This document shows, one piece after another, positions 1 to 6,190 of a stretch of 17,019 nucleotides of DNA (the stretch's first letter is position 1; each line of letters starts with the position of its first letter). The position numbers were made by a program, and so were the translations under genes. The notes below the pieces were generated by a model that ran no database searches, was not told where the DNA came from, and saw only the letters and a list, made by a program, of their open reading frames with translations. This stretch comes from DATLNF01 sp035536235. GTDB lineage: Bacteria; Actinomycetota; Actinomycetes; BP-191. The stretch lies in assembly GCA_035536235.1 (NCBI GenBank), contig DATLOQ010000087.1, positions 1-17,019 of the forward strand. The letters run 5' to 3'.

Positions 1-96
1 CAGCGCGTCGCTGCCGCCGAAGGGGTTGCCGGCGCAGCCCGACATCCCCCCCACCGCGGCCAGGGCAATCAGGGCGGGGACAAGACGGCGGCGCAC
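1..96 (-). CDS. iron-regulated lipoprotein, N-terminal fragment
   Basis: Only the first 32 codons are in the window; the gene runs off the left edge. Translation from the GTG at 96 gives a basic N-terminus (MRRR), a hydrophobic stretch (residues 5-17) and a lipobox ending MSGC, so Cys21 should be lipidated after signal peptidase II cleavage. A GAGGAG ribosome binding site (105-110) lies 8 bases upstream of the GTG. The mature start (CAGNPFGGSDAL) is a flexible linker and does not identify the family. An IdeR-like iron box covers its promoter, so it may be the binding protein of an iron or siderophore uptake system, or an EfeO-like protein; this is inference from regulation only. It starts 75 bases beyond the ruvB stop, on the same strand. 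Confidence 0.75.
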   Translation of the reverse strand, partial: MRRRLVPALIALAAVGGMSGCAGNPFGGSDAL

Positions 97-121
97 GCGG
101 AGCTCTCCTCGACTAGGCTTG

Positions 122-140
122 TAAGGGCAACCTTACCTTA
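122..140. promoter_or_regulatory. IdeR/DtxR-type iron box
   Basis: The 19-bp site TAAGGGCAACCTTACCTTA matches the IdeR consensus TWAGGTWAGSCTWACCTWA at 16 of 19 positions, with mismatches at positions 6, 7 and 9. It overlaps the predicted -10 of the lipoprotein gene, the usual arrangement for iron-dependent repression. Family knowledge: IdeR/DmdR bound to Fe(II) represses uptake genes through such boxes. The match is visible; regulation is inferred. Confidence 0.75.
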
Positions 141-158
141 CCTATTCGCGTCAGCCAG
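130..158 (-). promoter_or_regulatory. predicted promoter of the lipoprotein gene
   Basis: On the minus strand a weak -35 CTGGCT (158-153) is followed by a 17-bp spacer and a -10 TAAGGT (135-130). The start point would be near 123, giving a leader of about 27 bases that contains the GAGGAG site. The iron box overlaps the -10. A second TAAGGT lies at 140-135, so the exact -10 is uncertain. Confidence 0.4.
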
Positions 159-171
159 GCTCTCGGATTGA

Positions 172-1350
172 TCAGGCGTCGAAGAGCGGCAGGGCGGCTG
201 GGGCGGCGGCCGGTGGTCGCAGGCCGAGGTGGGTCCAGGCCGCGGTGGTGGCCACCCGCCCGCGCGGGGTGCGGGCGAGCAGGCCGGCCCGCACGAGGAA
301 CGGCTCGGCCACCTCCTCCACTGTCTCGGGCTCCTCCCCCACCGCGACGGCTACCGTCGTCAGCCCGACCGGACCTCCGCCGAAGCGGCGTACGACGGCG
401 TCGAGGACGGCCCGATCCAGCCGGTCCAGCCCGAGCGCGTCGACCTCGTAGAGGGCGAGAGCCTCGCTCGCCACCGGCTGGGTGACGACGCCGTCGGCCC
501 GCACCTCGGCGAAGTCGCGGACCCGACGGAGCAGCCGGTTGGCGATGCGGGGGGTGCCGCGCGAGCGTCCGGCGATCTCCTGGGCGCCGTCGGGCTCGAG
601 GCGGATGCCGAGAAGCCCGGCGGAGCGATGCAGCACCTGGCCCAGCTCGGCCGAGGAGTAGAACTCCATCCGCGCGACGAAGCCGAACCGGTCGCGCATC
701 GGCCCGGTGAGCAGACCCGATCGGGTGGTTGCGCCGATGAGGGTGAAGGGCTCGAGGGGTACGCCGATCGCGGTCGCCCCCGGGCCCTTGCCGACGACGA
801 CGTCGATCCGGAAGTCCTCCATCGCGGAGTAGAGCAGCTCCTCCGCCGGCCGGCTCATCCGATGGATCTCGTCGATGAAGAGCACCTCGCCCGCCGCAAC
901 CGCCGTGACGATCGCGGCGAGGTCACCGGGGCGCTCGATGGCCGGCCCGCTGGTGACCCGGATCGGCACGCCCATCTCGGCCGCGACGATCATCGCCAGC
1001 GAGGTCTTGCCGGTGCCGGGCGGGCCGGCGAAGAGGATGTGATCCGGCGGGGCGCCGCGCGACTTCGCGCTGTCCAGCACGACGGCCAGCTGCTCTCGGA
1101 CGCGCTCCTGGCCGACGAACTCGTCGAGGTTGCGCGGTCGCAGTGACGACTCAGCGGCTCGCTCGTCTGGCGTCGCCTCACCGGTGAGCAGCACGGGCGC
1201 TAGGGCAGCAGCCTCTAGTCCAGCCGCATTCAGTCCAGCCGCATTCAGTCCAGCCGCATCCAGTGCAGCCGCATCCAGTGCAGCCGCATCCAGTGCCGCC
1301 GCATCCAGCGCAGCCGCGTCCGGGTCACCCGGATCGTCGGGGGGAATCAT
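172..1350 (-). CDS. ruvB: RuvB Holliday junction branch migration ATPase
   Basis: RuvB is the hexameric AAA+ motor that, with RuvA, drives branch migration of Holliday junctions. The 392-residue product shows Walker A GPPGTGKT (109-116), Walker B LFIDEIHR (157-164), sensor 1 GATTR (206-210), an arginine-finger region MRDRFG (218-223), sensor 2 GTPRIANRLLRR (265-276) and the C-terminal winged-helix signature RTPRGR (360-365). The core begins near residue 63, as in ordinary RuvB of about 340 residues. The first 50 residues are extra: a short acidic lead and eight pentads of the type DAAAL/NAAGL/EAAAL. The ATG at 1350 overlaps the ruvA stop (ATGA), which supports this start and translational coupling. 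A GTG at codon 53 could give a normal-length protein but lacks a good ribosome binding site. Last gene of ruvCAB. Confidence 0.97.
   Translation of the reverse strand: MIPPDDPGDPDAAALDAAALDAAALDAAALDAAGLNAAGLNAAGLEAAALAPVLLTGEATPDERAAESSLRPRNLDEFVGQERVREQLAVVLDSAKSRGAPPDHILFAGPPGTGKTSLAMIVAAEMGVPIRVTSGPAIERPGDLAAIVTAVAAGEVLFIDEIHRMSRPAEELLYSAMEDFRIDVVVGKGPGATAIGVPLEPFTLIGATTRSGLLTGPMRDRFGFVARMEFYSSAELGQVLHRSAGLLGIRLEPDGAQEIAGRSRGTPRIANRLLRRVRDFAEVRADGVVTQPVASEALALYEVDALGLDRLDRAVLDAVVRRFGGGPVGLTTVAVAVGEEPETVEEVAEPFLVRAGLLARTPRGRVATTAAWTHLGLRPPAAAPAALPLFDA
1201..1320 (-). repeat. eight 15-bp tandem repeats inside ruvB
   Basis: Eight consecutive 15-bp units, typified on the plus strand by CAGTGCAGCCGCATC, fill 1201-1320. 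The seven units from 1216 are close copies; the eighth (1201-1215) is more diverged. Each unit encodes five residues, so copy-number change would keep frame. The encoded pentads read DAAAL four times, DAAGL, NAAGL twice and EAAAL. Confidence 0.95.
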
Positions 1351-1937
1351 CCGCGCCGGTCCAGCGAGCGCAGGGCGAGCTTGAGCGCTGCCCCGAGGTC
1401 CTCCTCGTCGAGGGCGGCGGGCAGCGCGGCGACGGCCTCGTCGGCTTCCCGGGCCGGGTAGCCGAGACCGACCAGCGCCTCGCGGACCTGGCCGCGGGCA
1501 GAGGCCGGCGACGCGGCGGCCGGTCCGGCGGACCCGGCGGGGCCGAGGCGGTCCTTCAGCTCCAGCACGATGCGCTGCGCCCCCTTCCGGCCCACGCCGG
1601 GCACCTGCGTCAGAGCCGTCAGGTCGTCGGCGGCGACCGCCCGGCGTACGGCGTCCGGCGCGTGGACGGCGAGCACAGCCTGCGCGAGGCGCGGCCCGAC
1701 CCCGGTGGCCGTCTGCAGCAGCTCGAAGATCACCCGCTCGTCCGCGGTGGCGAAGCCGAACAGCGTCAGCGCGTCTTCGCGGACCACCAGCACGGTGGCC
1801 AGGCTGGCCACCTCGCCGGTCCGGAGACCGGCCAGGGTGCGCGGTGTGCAGTGGATGAGCAGCCCGACGCCGCCGACGTCGAGCACCGCCGCGTCGGGCG
1901 CCAGCGAGCTCACCCGACCGCTCACGGACGCGATCAC
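1347..1937 (-). CDS. ruvA: RuvA Holliday junction DNA-binding subunit
   Basis: RuvA binds the four-way junction as a tetramer and loads RuvB. The 196-residue product has the N-terminal OB fold (1-62, starting VIASVSGRV), two helix-hairpin-helix motifs (about 72-90, with TGVGPRLAQ; about 107-128, with VPGVGRKGAQRI) and the flexible C-terminal domain III (about 148-196) that contacts RuvB. The frame is open further upstream, but the GTG at 1937 is chosen because it gives the family's normal N-terminus and has GAGGAG six bases before it; longer versions would overlap ruvC. It starts 19 bases after the ruvC stop, and its own stop overlaps the ruvB start. Confidence 0.96.
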   Translation of the reverse strand: MIASVSGRVSSLAPDAAVLDVGGVGLLIHCTPRTLAGLRTGEVASLATVLVVREDALTLFGFATADERVIFELLQTATGVGPRLAQAVLAVHAPDAVRRAVAADDLTALTQVPGVGRKGAQRIVLELKDRLGPAGSAGPAAASPASARGQVREALVGLGYPAREADEAVAALPAALDEEDLGAALKLALRSLDRRG

Positions 1938-1956
1938 GCTGTGCTCCTCGACGCGC

Positions 1957-2487
1957 TCACGCGATGCTCCCCGGTCGACCGCTCGCGGCGAGGGCGGCGG
2001 CGAAGCGCTCGCTGGCCGGGCCTCGCCAGAGGTGGCAGATGGCCAGCGCGAGGGCGTCCGCCGCATCCGCCGGAGTGGGTGACGTCGTCAGCCGGAGCAG
2101 GCGGGTGACCATGACGGTCACCTGCGCCTTGTCCGCCCGCCCGGACCCGCTCACCGCTGCCTTCACCTCACTGGGCGTGTGGAGGGCTACTGGCAGCCCG
2201 GCCCGGGCCGCGCAGAGCATCGCGACGGCGCCGGCCTGCGCGGTGCCCATCACGGTGCGCACGTTGTGCTGGCTGAAGACCCGCTCGACCGCGACGGCGT
2301 CGGGCGAGTGCCGGGTGATCCAGGCGTCGAAGGCAGCTTCCAGGGCGAGGAGCCGCTGCGAGACATGGACTGCGGGCGGCGTACGCACCACATCAACGGC
2401 CACCAGAGTGAGCCGGCCGCCCGCGCCGGAGTCGACGACCCCGAGCCCGCACCGGGTCAGCCCGGGGTCGATCCCCAGGACGCGCAT
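1957..2487 (-). CDS. ruvC: RuvC crossover junction endodeoxyribonuclease
   Basis: RuvC resolves Holliday junctions by symmetric nicking and depends on metal ions. The 176-residue product carries the RNase H-like acidic quartet: D7 (LGIDPG), E68 (AVERVF), D141 and D144 (ADAADALA). The ATG at 2487 gives the canonical start MRVLGIDPGLT; the open frame upstream to 2553 would translate through the SOS box and is rejected. A GGTGA about five bases upstream is a modest ribosome binding site. First gene of ruvC-ruvA-ruvB, directly behind a LexA box, so the resolvasome should be induced by DNA damage. The C-terminus is slightly longer than the E. coli protein, ending in an Ala-rich tail. Confidence 0.97.
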   Translation of the reverse strand: MRVLGIDPGLTRCGLGVVDSGAGGRLTLVAVDVVRTPPAVHVSQRLLALEAAFDAWITRHSPDAVAVERVFSQHNVRTVMGTAQAGAVAMLCAARAGLPVALHTPSEVKAAVSGSGRADKAQVTVMVTRLLRLTTSPTPADAADALALAICHLWRGPASERFAAALAASGRPGSIA

Positions 2488-2511
2488 CTGGTCACCATGC
2501 CTTCTTCGCGA

Positions 2512-2525
2512 CGAACGTGTGTTCG
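2512..2525. promoter_or_regulatory. LexA (SOS) box upstream of ruvC
   Basis: CGAACGTGTGTTCG matches the Gram-positive/actinobacterial SOS consensus CGAACRNRYGTTYG at every defined position, and is flanked by A on both sides. It lies 24 bases upstream of the ruvC ATG and just downstream of a -10-like TATCGT (minus strand, 2535-2530), so bound LexA would cover the start point. Regulation is inferred from established LexA-ruv links in actinobacteria. Confidence 0.9.
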
Positions 2526-2529
2526 ACAC

Positions 2530-2535
2530 ACGATA
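2530..2535 (-). promoter_or_regulatory. ruvC: candidate -10 element of ruvC
   Basis: TATCGT reads TANNNT, as expected for an actinobacterial -10, with a start point near 2523 inside the SOS box. No -35 hexamer at standard spacing was found, so the call is tentative. Confidence 0.35.
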
Positions 2536-2581
2536 CCGGCCGGGGCCCGCCAACTCGACCCGCCACGCGCGCGGAAAACTC

Positions 2582-3331
2582 TCAGCTGACGGAGGCGAGG
2601 ACCTCGTCGGAGACGTCGAAGTTGGCCCACACGTTCTGCACGTCGTCGAGGTCGTCGAGCAGGTCGACCAGCTTGAGCACCTTGCGCGCGACGTCGTCCT
2701 CCAACGGCACCGACAGCGACGGCAGGAAGGTCAGCTCAGCGGAGTCGGCCGCCATGCCCGCCGCGTCGAGAGCCTCGCGGACCGCGTGCAGGTCGGTGGC
2801 CTCGCAGACCACCTCGAAGGCGTCCCCCAGGTCGTTGACCTCCTCGGCCCCGGCCTCCAGGACGGCAGTGAGGACGTCGTCCTCGGTGCGGCCGTCCGCG
2901 GGCACCAGCGCGACGCCCTTGCGGGTGAAGAGGTAAGCGACCGATCCGGGGTCCGCCAAGGCCCCGCCGTTGCGCGAGAAGACCGTGCGCACCTCCGACG
3001 CCGCTCGGTTGCGGTTGTCGGTGAGGCACTCGACGAGGACGGCCACGCCGCCGGCCGCGTAGCCCTCGTACATGATCGACTCGTAGTTGGCGCCGTCGGC
3101 CAGCTCGCCCGAGCCGCGCTTGACGGCGCGCTCGATGTTGTCGAGCGGCACCGACTCCTTGCGCGCCTTCGAGATCGCGTCAGTCAGCGTCGGGTTGCCG
3201 GCCGGGTCGCCGCCGCCGGTGCGCGCCGCCACCTCGATCGTCTTGATCAGCTTGGCGAAGGACTTGCCCCGCTTGGCGTCTTTGGCCGCCTTCTGGTGCT
3301 TGGTGGTGGCCCATTTGCTGTGGCCGCTCAT
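2582..3331 (-). CDS. yebC: YebC/TACO1-family protein
   Basis: YebC proteins have long been annotated as transcriptional regulators; more recent work on the family points to a role in translation, helping ribosomes through difficult (proline-rich) stretches. The 249-residue product has the hallmark N-terminus MSGHSKWATTKHQKAAKDA and the following three-domain pattern, including NIERAVKRG (about 65-73) and YEGYAAGGVAVLVE (about 88-101), full length for the family. The ATG at 3331 is preceded at five bases by GGAGG (3337-3341) and shares its A with the pdxT stop (TGATG), so the two are coupled. A TTG at 3334 is in frame but less likely. It ends about 95 bases before ruvC, which has its own promoter. 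Which nucleic acid or ribosome target it uses here cannot be told. Confidence 0.95.
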   Translation of the reverse strand: MSGHSKWATTKHQKAAKDAKRGKSFAKLIKTIEVAARTGGGDPAGNPTLTDAISKARKESVPLDNIERAVKRGSGELADGANYESIMYEGYAAGGVAVLVECLTDNRNRAASEVRTVFSRNGGALADPGSVAYLFTRKGVALVPADGRTEDDVLTAVLEAGAEEVNDLGDAFEVVCEATDLHAVREALDAAGMAADSAELTFLPSLSVPLEDDVARKVLKLVDLLDDLDDVQNVWANFDVSDEVLASVS

Positions 3332-3918
3332 CAACGCCTCCGGACGATCTCGCAGAAGAGGCCGTGCACCCGGCGGTCGCCGGTGAGCTCGGGGTGGAAG
3401 GACGTGGCCAGGATGTCGCCCTGTCGCACGGCGACAATCTTACCGGCGTGCTCGGCCAGCACCTCCACCGCGCCGCCCACCGACTCCACCCACGGGGCGC
3501 GGATGAACACTCCCGCGACCGGGCCGCCCTCGATGCCGCGAACGTCGACCGCCGCCTCGAAGGAGGCGACCTGGCGGCCGAAGGCGTTGCGCCGTACGGC
3601 GATGTCGAGGCCGCCCACCAGCGGCTGGCCGGGCCGGCCGTCGAGCACCTCGCGAGCCAGCAGGATCAGGCCGGCGCACGAGCCGAGCACGGGCAAGCCT
3701 GCGGCCACCGCCTGCTGCAGGGGCTCGAGCAGCCCGAAGGTCGACGCCAGCTTGCCGATGGTGGTGGACTCCCCGCCGGGCAGGGCCAGGCCGTCGAGGC
3801 CGTCCAGGTCTTCGGGACGGCGCACGTCCGACACGGTCGCGCCGCTGTCGCGCAACGCCGCCGCGTGCTCGCGAACGTCACCCTGCAGCGCCAGCACGCC
3901 GATCCGCGGCCCGGTCAC
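3331..3918 (-). CDS. pdxT: PdxT, glutaminase subunit of PLP synthase
   Basis: PdxT hydrolyses glutamine and passes ammonia to PdxS for ribose-5-phosphate-dependent vitamin B6 (pyridoxal 5'-phosphate) synthesis. The 195-residue class I amidotransferase shows the LALQGDVREH start, GGES (48-51), the nucleophile Cys81 in GSCAG, and His175/Glu177 in SFHPEL, completing the triad. The GTG at 3918 (AAGGGG nine bases upstream) gives the family N-terminus; an in-frame start at 3963 would add residues that match nothing and run through a direct repeat. Its stop overlaps the yebC start. It is separated from pdxS by 154 bases, wider than the near-contact typical of these pairs. Confidence 0.96.
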   Translation of the reverse strand: MTGPRIGVLALQGDVREHAAALRDSGATVSDVRRPEDLDGLDGLALPGGESTTIGKLASTFGLLEPLQQAVAAGLPVLGSCAGLILLAREVLDGRPGQPLVGGLDIAVRRNAFGRQVASFEAAVDVRGIEGGPVAGVFIRAPWVESVGGAVEVLAEHAGKIVAVRQGDILATSFHPELTGDRRVHGLFCEIVRRR

Positions 3919-3950
3919 TGCGGCCCGCCCCTTGATCGTCGTACCCGCAC

Positions 3951-3966
3951 GTTCACCGGGCAATTG
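3951..3966 (-). repeat. 16-bp direct repeat, copy B (pdxT-proximal)
   Basis: On the plus strand GTTCACCGGGCAATTG. It matches the copy at 4003-4018 at 15 of 16 positions, 52 bases start to start. It lies 32 bases upstream of the pdxT start. Read on the minus strand it contains TTGCCC, a possible -35. Confidence 0.7.
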
Positions 3967-4002
3967 GACACGATCGGCACCTTCAGGGGGTCCACTTGGC
4001 CT

Positions 4003-4018
4003 GTTAACCGGGCAATTG
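4003..4018 (-). repeat. 16-bp direct repeat, copy A (pdxS-proximal)
   Basis: On the plus strand GTTAACCGGGCAATTG, the second copy of the pdxS-pdxT intergenic repeat. Both copies contain the self-complementary hexamer CAATTG. Spacing of 52 bases places the copies on the same DNA face. It could be an operator for a pyridoxine regulator; no such regulator gene is in the window. Confidence 0.7.
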
Positions 4019-4072
4019 TTACGGGGACGGGGGCGCGGGCGCGGGGCGAAGAGGGCAGGGCAGGCGACCGGG

Positions 4073-4972
4073 CTACCAGCCGCGGTCGGCGTAGCGCTCG
4101 GCCGGGGCGAGCGTGTCGAGGTTGATGCCCACCATGGGCTCGCCCAGACCGCGGGAGACCTTCGCGATGATCGCCGGGTCCTGGAAGAACGTGGTGGCCT
4201 CGACGATCGCGCGGGCCCGCGCCGCCGGGTCGCCGGACTTGAAGATCCCCGAGCCGACGAATACGCCGTCGGCGCCGAGCTGCATCATCATCGCCGCGTC
4301 GGCCGGGGTGGCGATGCCGCCCGCGGTGAAGAGCACGACGGGCAGCGCGCCGGCGCGGGCGATGTCGGCGACGAGGTCGTACGGCGCCCGCAGCTCCTTC
4401 GCCGCCGCGAACAGCTCGGCCTCGTCCAGCGAGGACAGCCGGCGGGTCTCGCCGGTGATCGAGCGCATGTGCCGGGTCGCCTCGACGACGTTGCCCGTGC
4501 CGGCCTCACCCTTCGAGCGGATCATGGCGGCACCTTCGGCGATGCGCCGCAGCGCCTCCCCCAGGTTGGTGGCGCCGCAGACGAAGGGGACGGTGAAGGC
4601 CCACTTGTCGATGTGGTGCGCCTCGTCCGCCGGGGTGAGCACCTCGGACTCGTCGATGTAGTCGACGCCGAGCGACTGCAGCACCTGCGCCTCGACGAAG
4701 TGGCCGATGCGGGCCTTGGCCATCACCGGGATCGACACCGCGGCGATGATCTCGTCGATCATGTCGGGGTCGCTCATCCGGGCGACCCCGCCGTCGCGGC
4801 GGATGTCAGCCGGCACCCGCTCCAGCGCCATCACCGCGACAGCACCGGCGTCCTCGGCGATGGCAGCCTGCTCGGCGTTGACGACGTCCATGATGACGCC
4901 GCCTTTGAGCATCTCGGCCATGCCGCGCTTGACCCGAGCAGTTCCTGTGGTGCCAGTGCCCTCGTCGCTCAT
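4073..4972 (-). CDS. pdxS: PdxS, synthase subunit of PLP synthase
   Basis: PdxS builds pyridoxal 5'-phosphate from ribose 5-phosphate, glyceraldehyde 3-phosphate and ammonia supplied by PdxT, in a 12-mer core. The 299-residue (beta/alpha)8 protein has D29 in GGVIMDV, the Schiff-base lysine K86 in PVMAKARIGH, the second lysine K154 in IRSKGEAGTG, and the phosphate-binding LFTAGGIATPADAA and VFVGSGIFKS segments. The ATG at 4972 (MSDEGTGTTGTARVKRGMAE) is chosen; upstream frame has no family match. There is no clear ribosome binding site, and a -10-like TACCAT sits six bases before the ATG, so a leaderless message is possible. pdxT follows 154 bases downstream. Confidence 0.97.
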   Translation of the reverse strand: MSDEGTGTTGTARVKRGMAEMLKGGVIMDVVNAEQAAIAEDAGAVAVMALERVPADIRRDGGVARMSDPDMIDEIIAAVSIPVMAKARIGHFVEAQVLQSLGVDYIDESEVLTPADEAHHIDKWAFTVPFVCGATNLGEALRRIAEGAAMIRSKGEAGTGNVVEATRHMRSITGETRRLSSLDEAELFAAAKELRAPYDLVADIARAGALPVVLFTAGGIATPADAAMMMQLGADGVFVGSGIFKSGDPAARARAIVEATTFFQDPAIIAKVSRGLGEPMVGINLDTLAPAERYADRGW

Positions 4973-4978
4973 GTGCCC

Positions 4979-4984
4979 ATGGTA
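4979..4984 (-). promoter_or_regulatory. pdxS: candidate -10 of pdxS, leaderless start
   Basis: TACCAT (TANNNT) ends six bases before the pdxS ATG, so transcription would begin at or next to the A of ATG. A TGACC reminiscent of a -35 (near 5003-4999) sits only about 14 bases upstream, shorter than optimal. Tentative; readthrough from the DUF3048 gene, whose stop is 35 bases upstream, is an alternative. Confidence 0.3.
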
Positions 4985-5007
4985 CGGCGCTTGCCCTCGG
5001 TCACGGC

Positions 5008-6087
5008 TCAGCCGGTGACGACGCGGGCGCCCTGCGGCACCAGCAGCACCCACACCGGACCCGGCTTGAAGGGGATGTCGGTGCCTCCGGCGTAGACGAA
5101 GCGGGTGCCCGACGAGGCGTTCGGGCGGACCCAACGCCCCGAGATGACCCGGCCGTCGCGGTAGATCTCGGCGGGCCCGCCTCCCACGGTGACGGAGTAC
5201 GGCGTCGGACTGCCCTGCACGTCGACGTATCGTGACTGGCGCACCGGGATGTGCTGTACGACGACGGTGCCGGCCCGCATCCGGCCTCCGTCGGACAGCG
5301 TGGACGGGATCCCGTTGGTCGACCGCAGCCACACGTTGTTGGCCGGGTCGAAGGTGAAGCCGGTGCGGGCCTTGTCGGAGAAGCTCACCGAGACGCTCGA
5401 CACCGGCCGGGCTGCGGCAGCCGCGGGTGGCAGGGTGCCGAACCTGAAGCCAACCGCCTTCGCCGGCTCGCCACCCTTGCGGGAGGTGAGCAGCCGCTCG
5501 GTCGAGGTGTAGAAGTTGTCCGCGTCGGCACGCTGGCCCTTGCGCACTGTGTAAGCCCGCGGCACCGCGTCGTAGGACACGTCGACGATCGCTGCCCCGC
5601 GGACGGTGCGCAGCACGCCCTTGTTGCCGCCCGAGAAGCCGAAGAGCACCTTTCCGTACTGTCGGATGAGCTCTAGATCGCTCTCCCGAACGCTGCGCAC
5701 CGGCCCGATCTTGGCGGCCGGCTGCGAGGCGAAGACCGCCAGGAAGCGGGTCAGGCCCGCCTCGGCGAGCTCCTCGTAGACGACGTCGGCCTTGTCCAGG
5801 CCGACTTGGAAGCGGCGCGCGAGCGGGGCGTTGTCGACCTTGACTGCCAGGGTCCGGCTCTGGCGCGCGACCGGCAGCCCGGTCAGCGGGGAGAGCAGCG
5901 CAGGCGTCGGGCTGGGCGAGGGACTCGGGCTCAGCGACGGGGTGGGGCTCGGAGTCGGGCTCGGCGAGGGAGTGGTAGCGCGCTCGCGGGCAGCGGGCTT
6001 GGCGTCCCCCCCGCAGCTCGCCGAGCCCACCACGAGAGCGAGGGCAGCACTGACATACGCCAGGCGGGACACGTTGCTCAGCGGCAC
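5008..6087 (-). CDS. DUF3048 (YerB-like) lipoprotein
   Basis: This is an extracytoplasmic lipoprotein of unknown biochemical role. From the GTG at 6087 the product has 359 residues: a signal peptide with the hydrophobic core LAYVSAALALVV, a lipobox-like SASC with Cys25 as the lipid site, then a linker of Ser-Pro and Thr-Pro dipeptides (about 39-65) that would span the wall, then the DUF3048 domain. Recognisable segments are DKADVVYEELAEAG, the core RFLAVFASQPAAKIGPVRS (about 114-132) and the C-terminal half with WVRPNASSGTRFVYAG. The frame stays open to a GTG at 6147, without a good ribosome binding site; 6087 has GAGAGA about ten bases before it, and 6072 is also possible. It lies between the LemA-like gene and pdxS, all on one strand. 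Confidence 0.85.
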   Translation of the reverse strand: MPLSNVSRLAYVSAALALVVGSASCGGDAKPAARERATTPSPSPTPSPTPSLSPSPSPSPTPALLSPLTGLPVARQSRTLAVKVDNAPLARRFQVGLDKADVVYEELAEAGLTRFLAVFASQPAAKIGPVRSVRESDLELIRQYGKVLFGFSGGNKGVLRTVRGAAIVDVSYDAVPRAYTVRKGQRADADNFYTSTERLLTSRKGGEPAKAVGFRFGTLPPAAAAARPVSSVSVSFSDKARTGFTFDPANNVWLRSTNGIPSTLSDGGRMRAGTVVVQHIPVRQSRYVDVQGSPTPYSVTVGGGPAEIYRDGRVISGRWVRPNASSGTRFVYAGGTDIPFKPGPVWVLLVPQGARVVTG

Positions 6088-6190
6088 GGCACGGAGTCTC
6101 TCTCGAGGGGACGGCGAGGCTGAGAGTACGTCAGCGACCTCGTCCACACGGGGAACACCATGAACTTCGACCAGAGAGAAGTCCGGCGCG

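Noticed and set aside
229..1146. 305-codon plus-strand frame opposite ruvB
   Set aside because: It is the antisense shadow of ruvB with no recognisable protein features.
1201..1320. Possible CRISPR array
   Set aside because: The units are 15 bp, contiguous without spacers and in frame within ruvB, so this is a coding tandem repeat.
4021..4060. G-rich run in the pdxS-pdxT gap, considered as a G-quadruplex or terminator
   Set aside because: The G runs are irregular and no stable stem is visible; it fits ordinary high-GC composition.
1964..5095. Very long open frame on the plus strand opposite ruvC, yebC, pdxT and pdxS
   Set aside because: It is antisense to four clearly conserved genes and its translation is rich in Arg, Ala and Ser without domain signatures; long antisense frames are expected in high-GC DNA.
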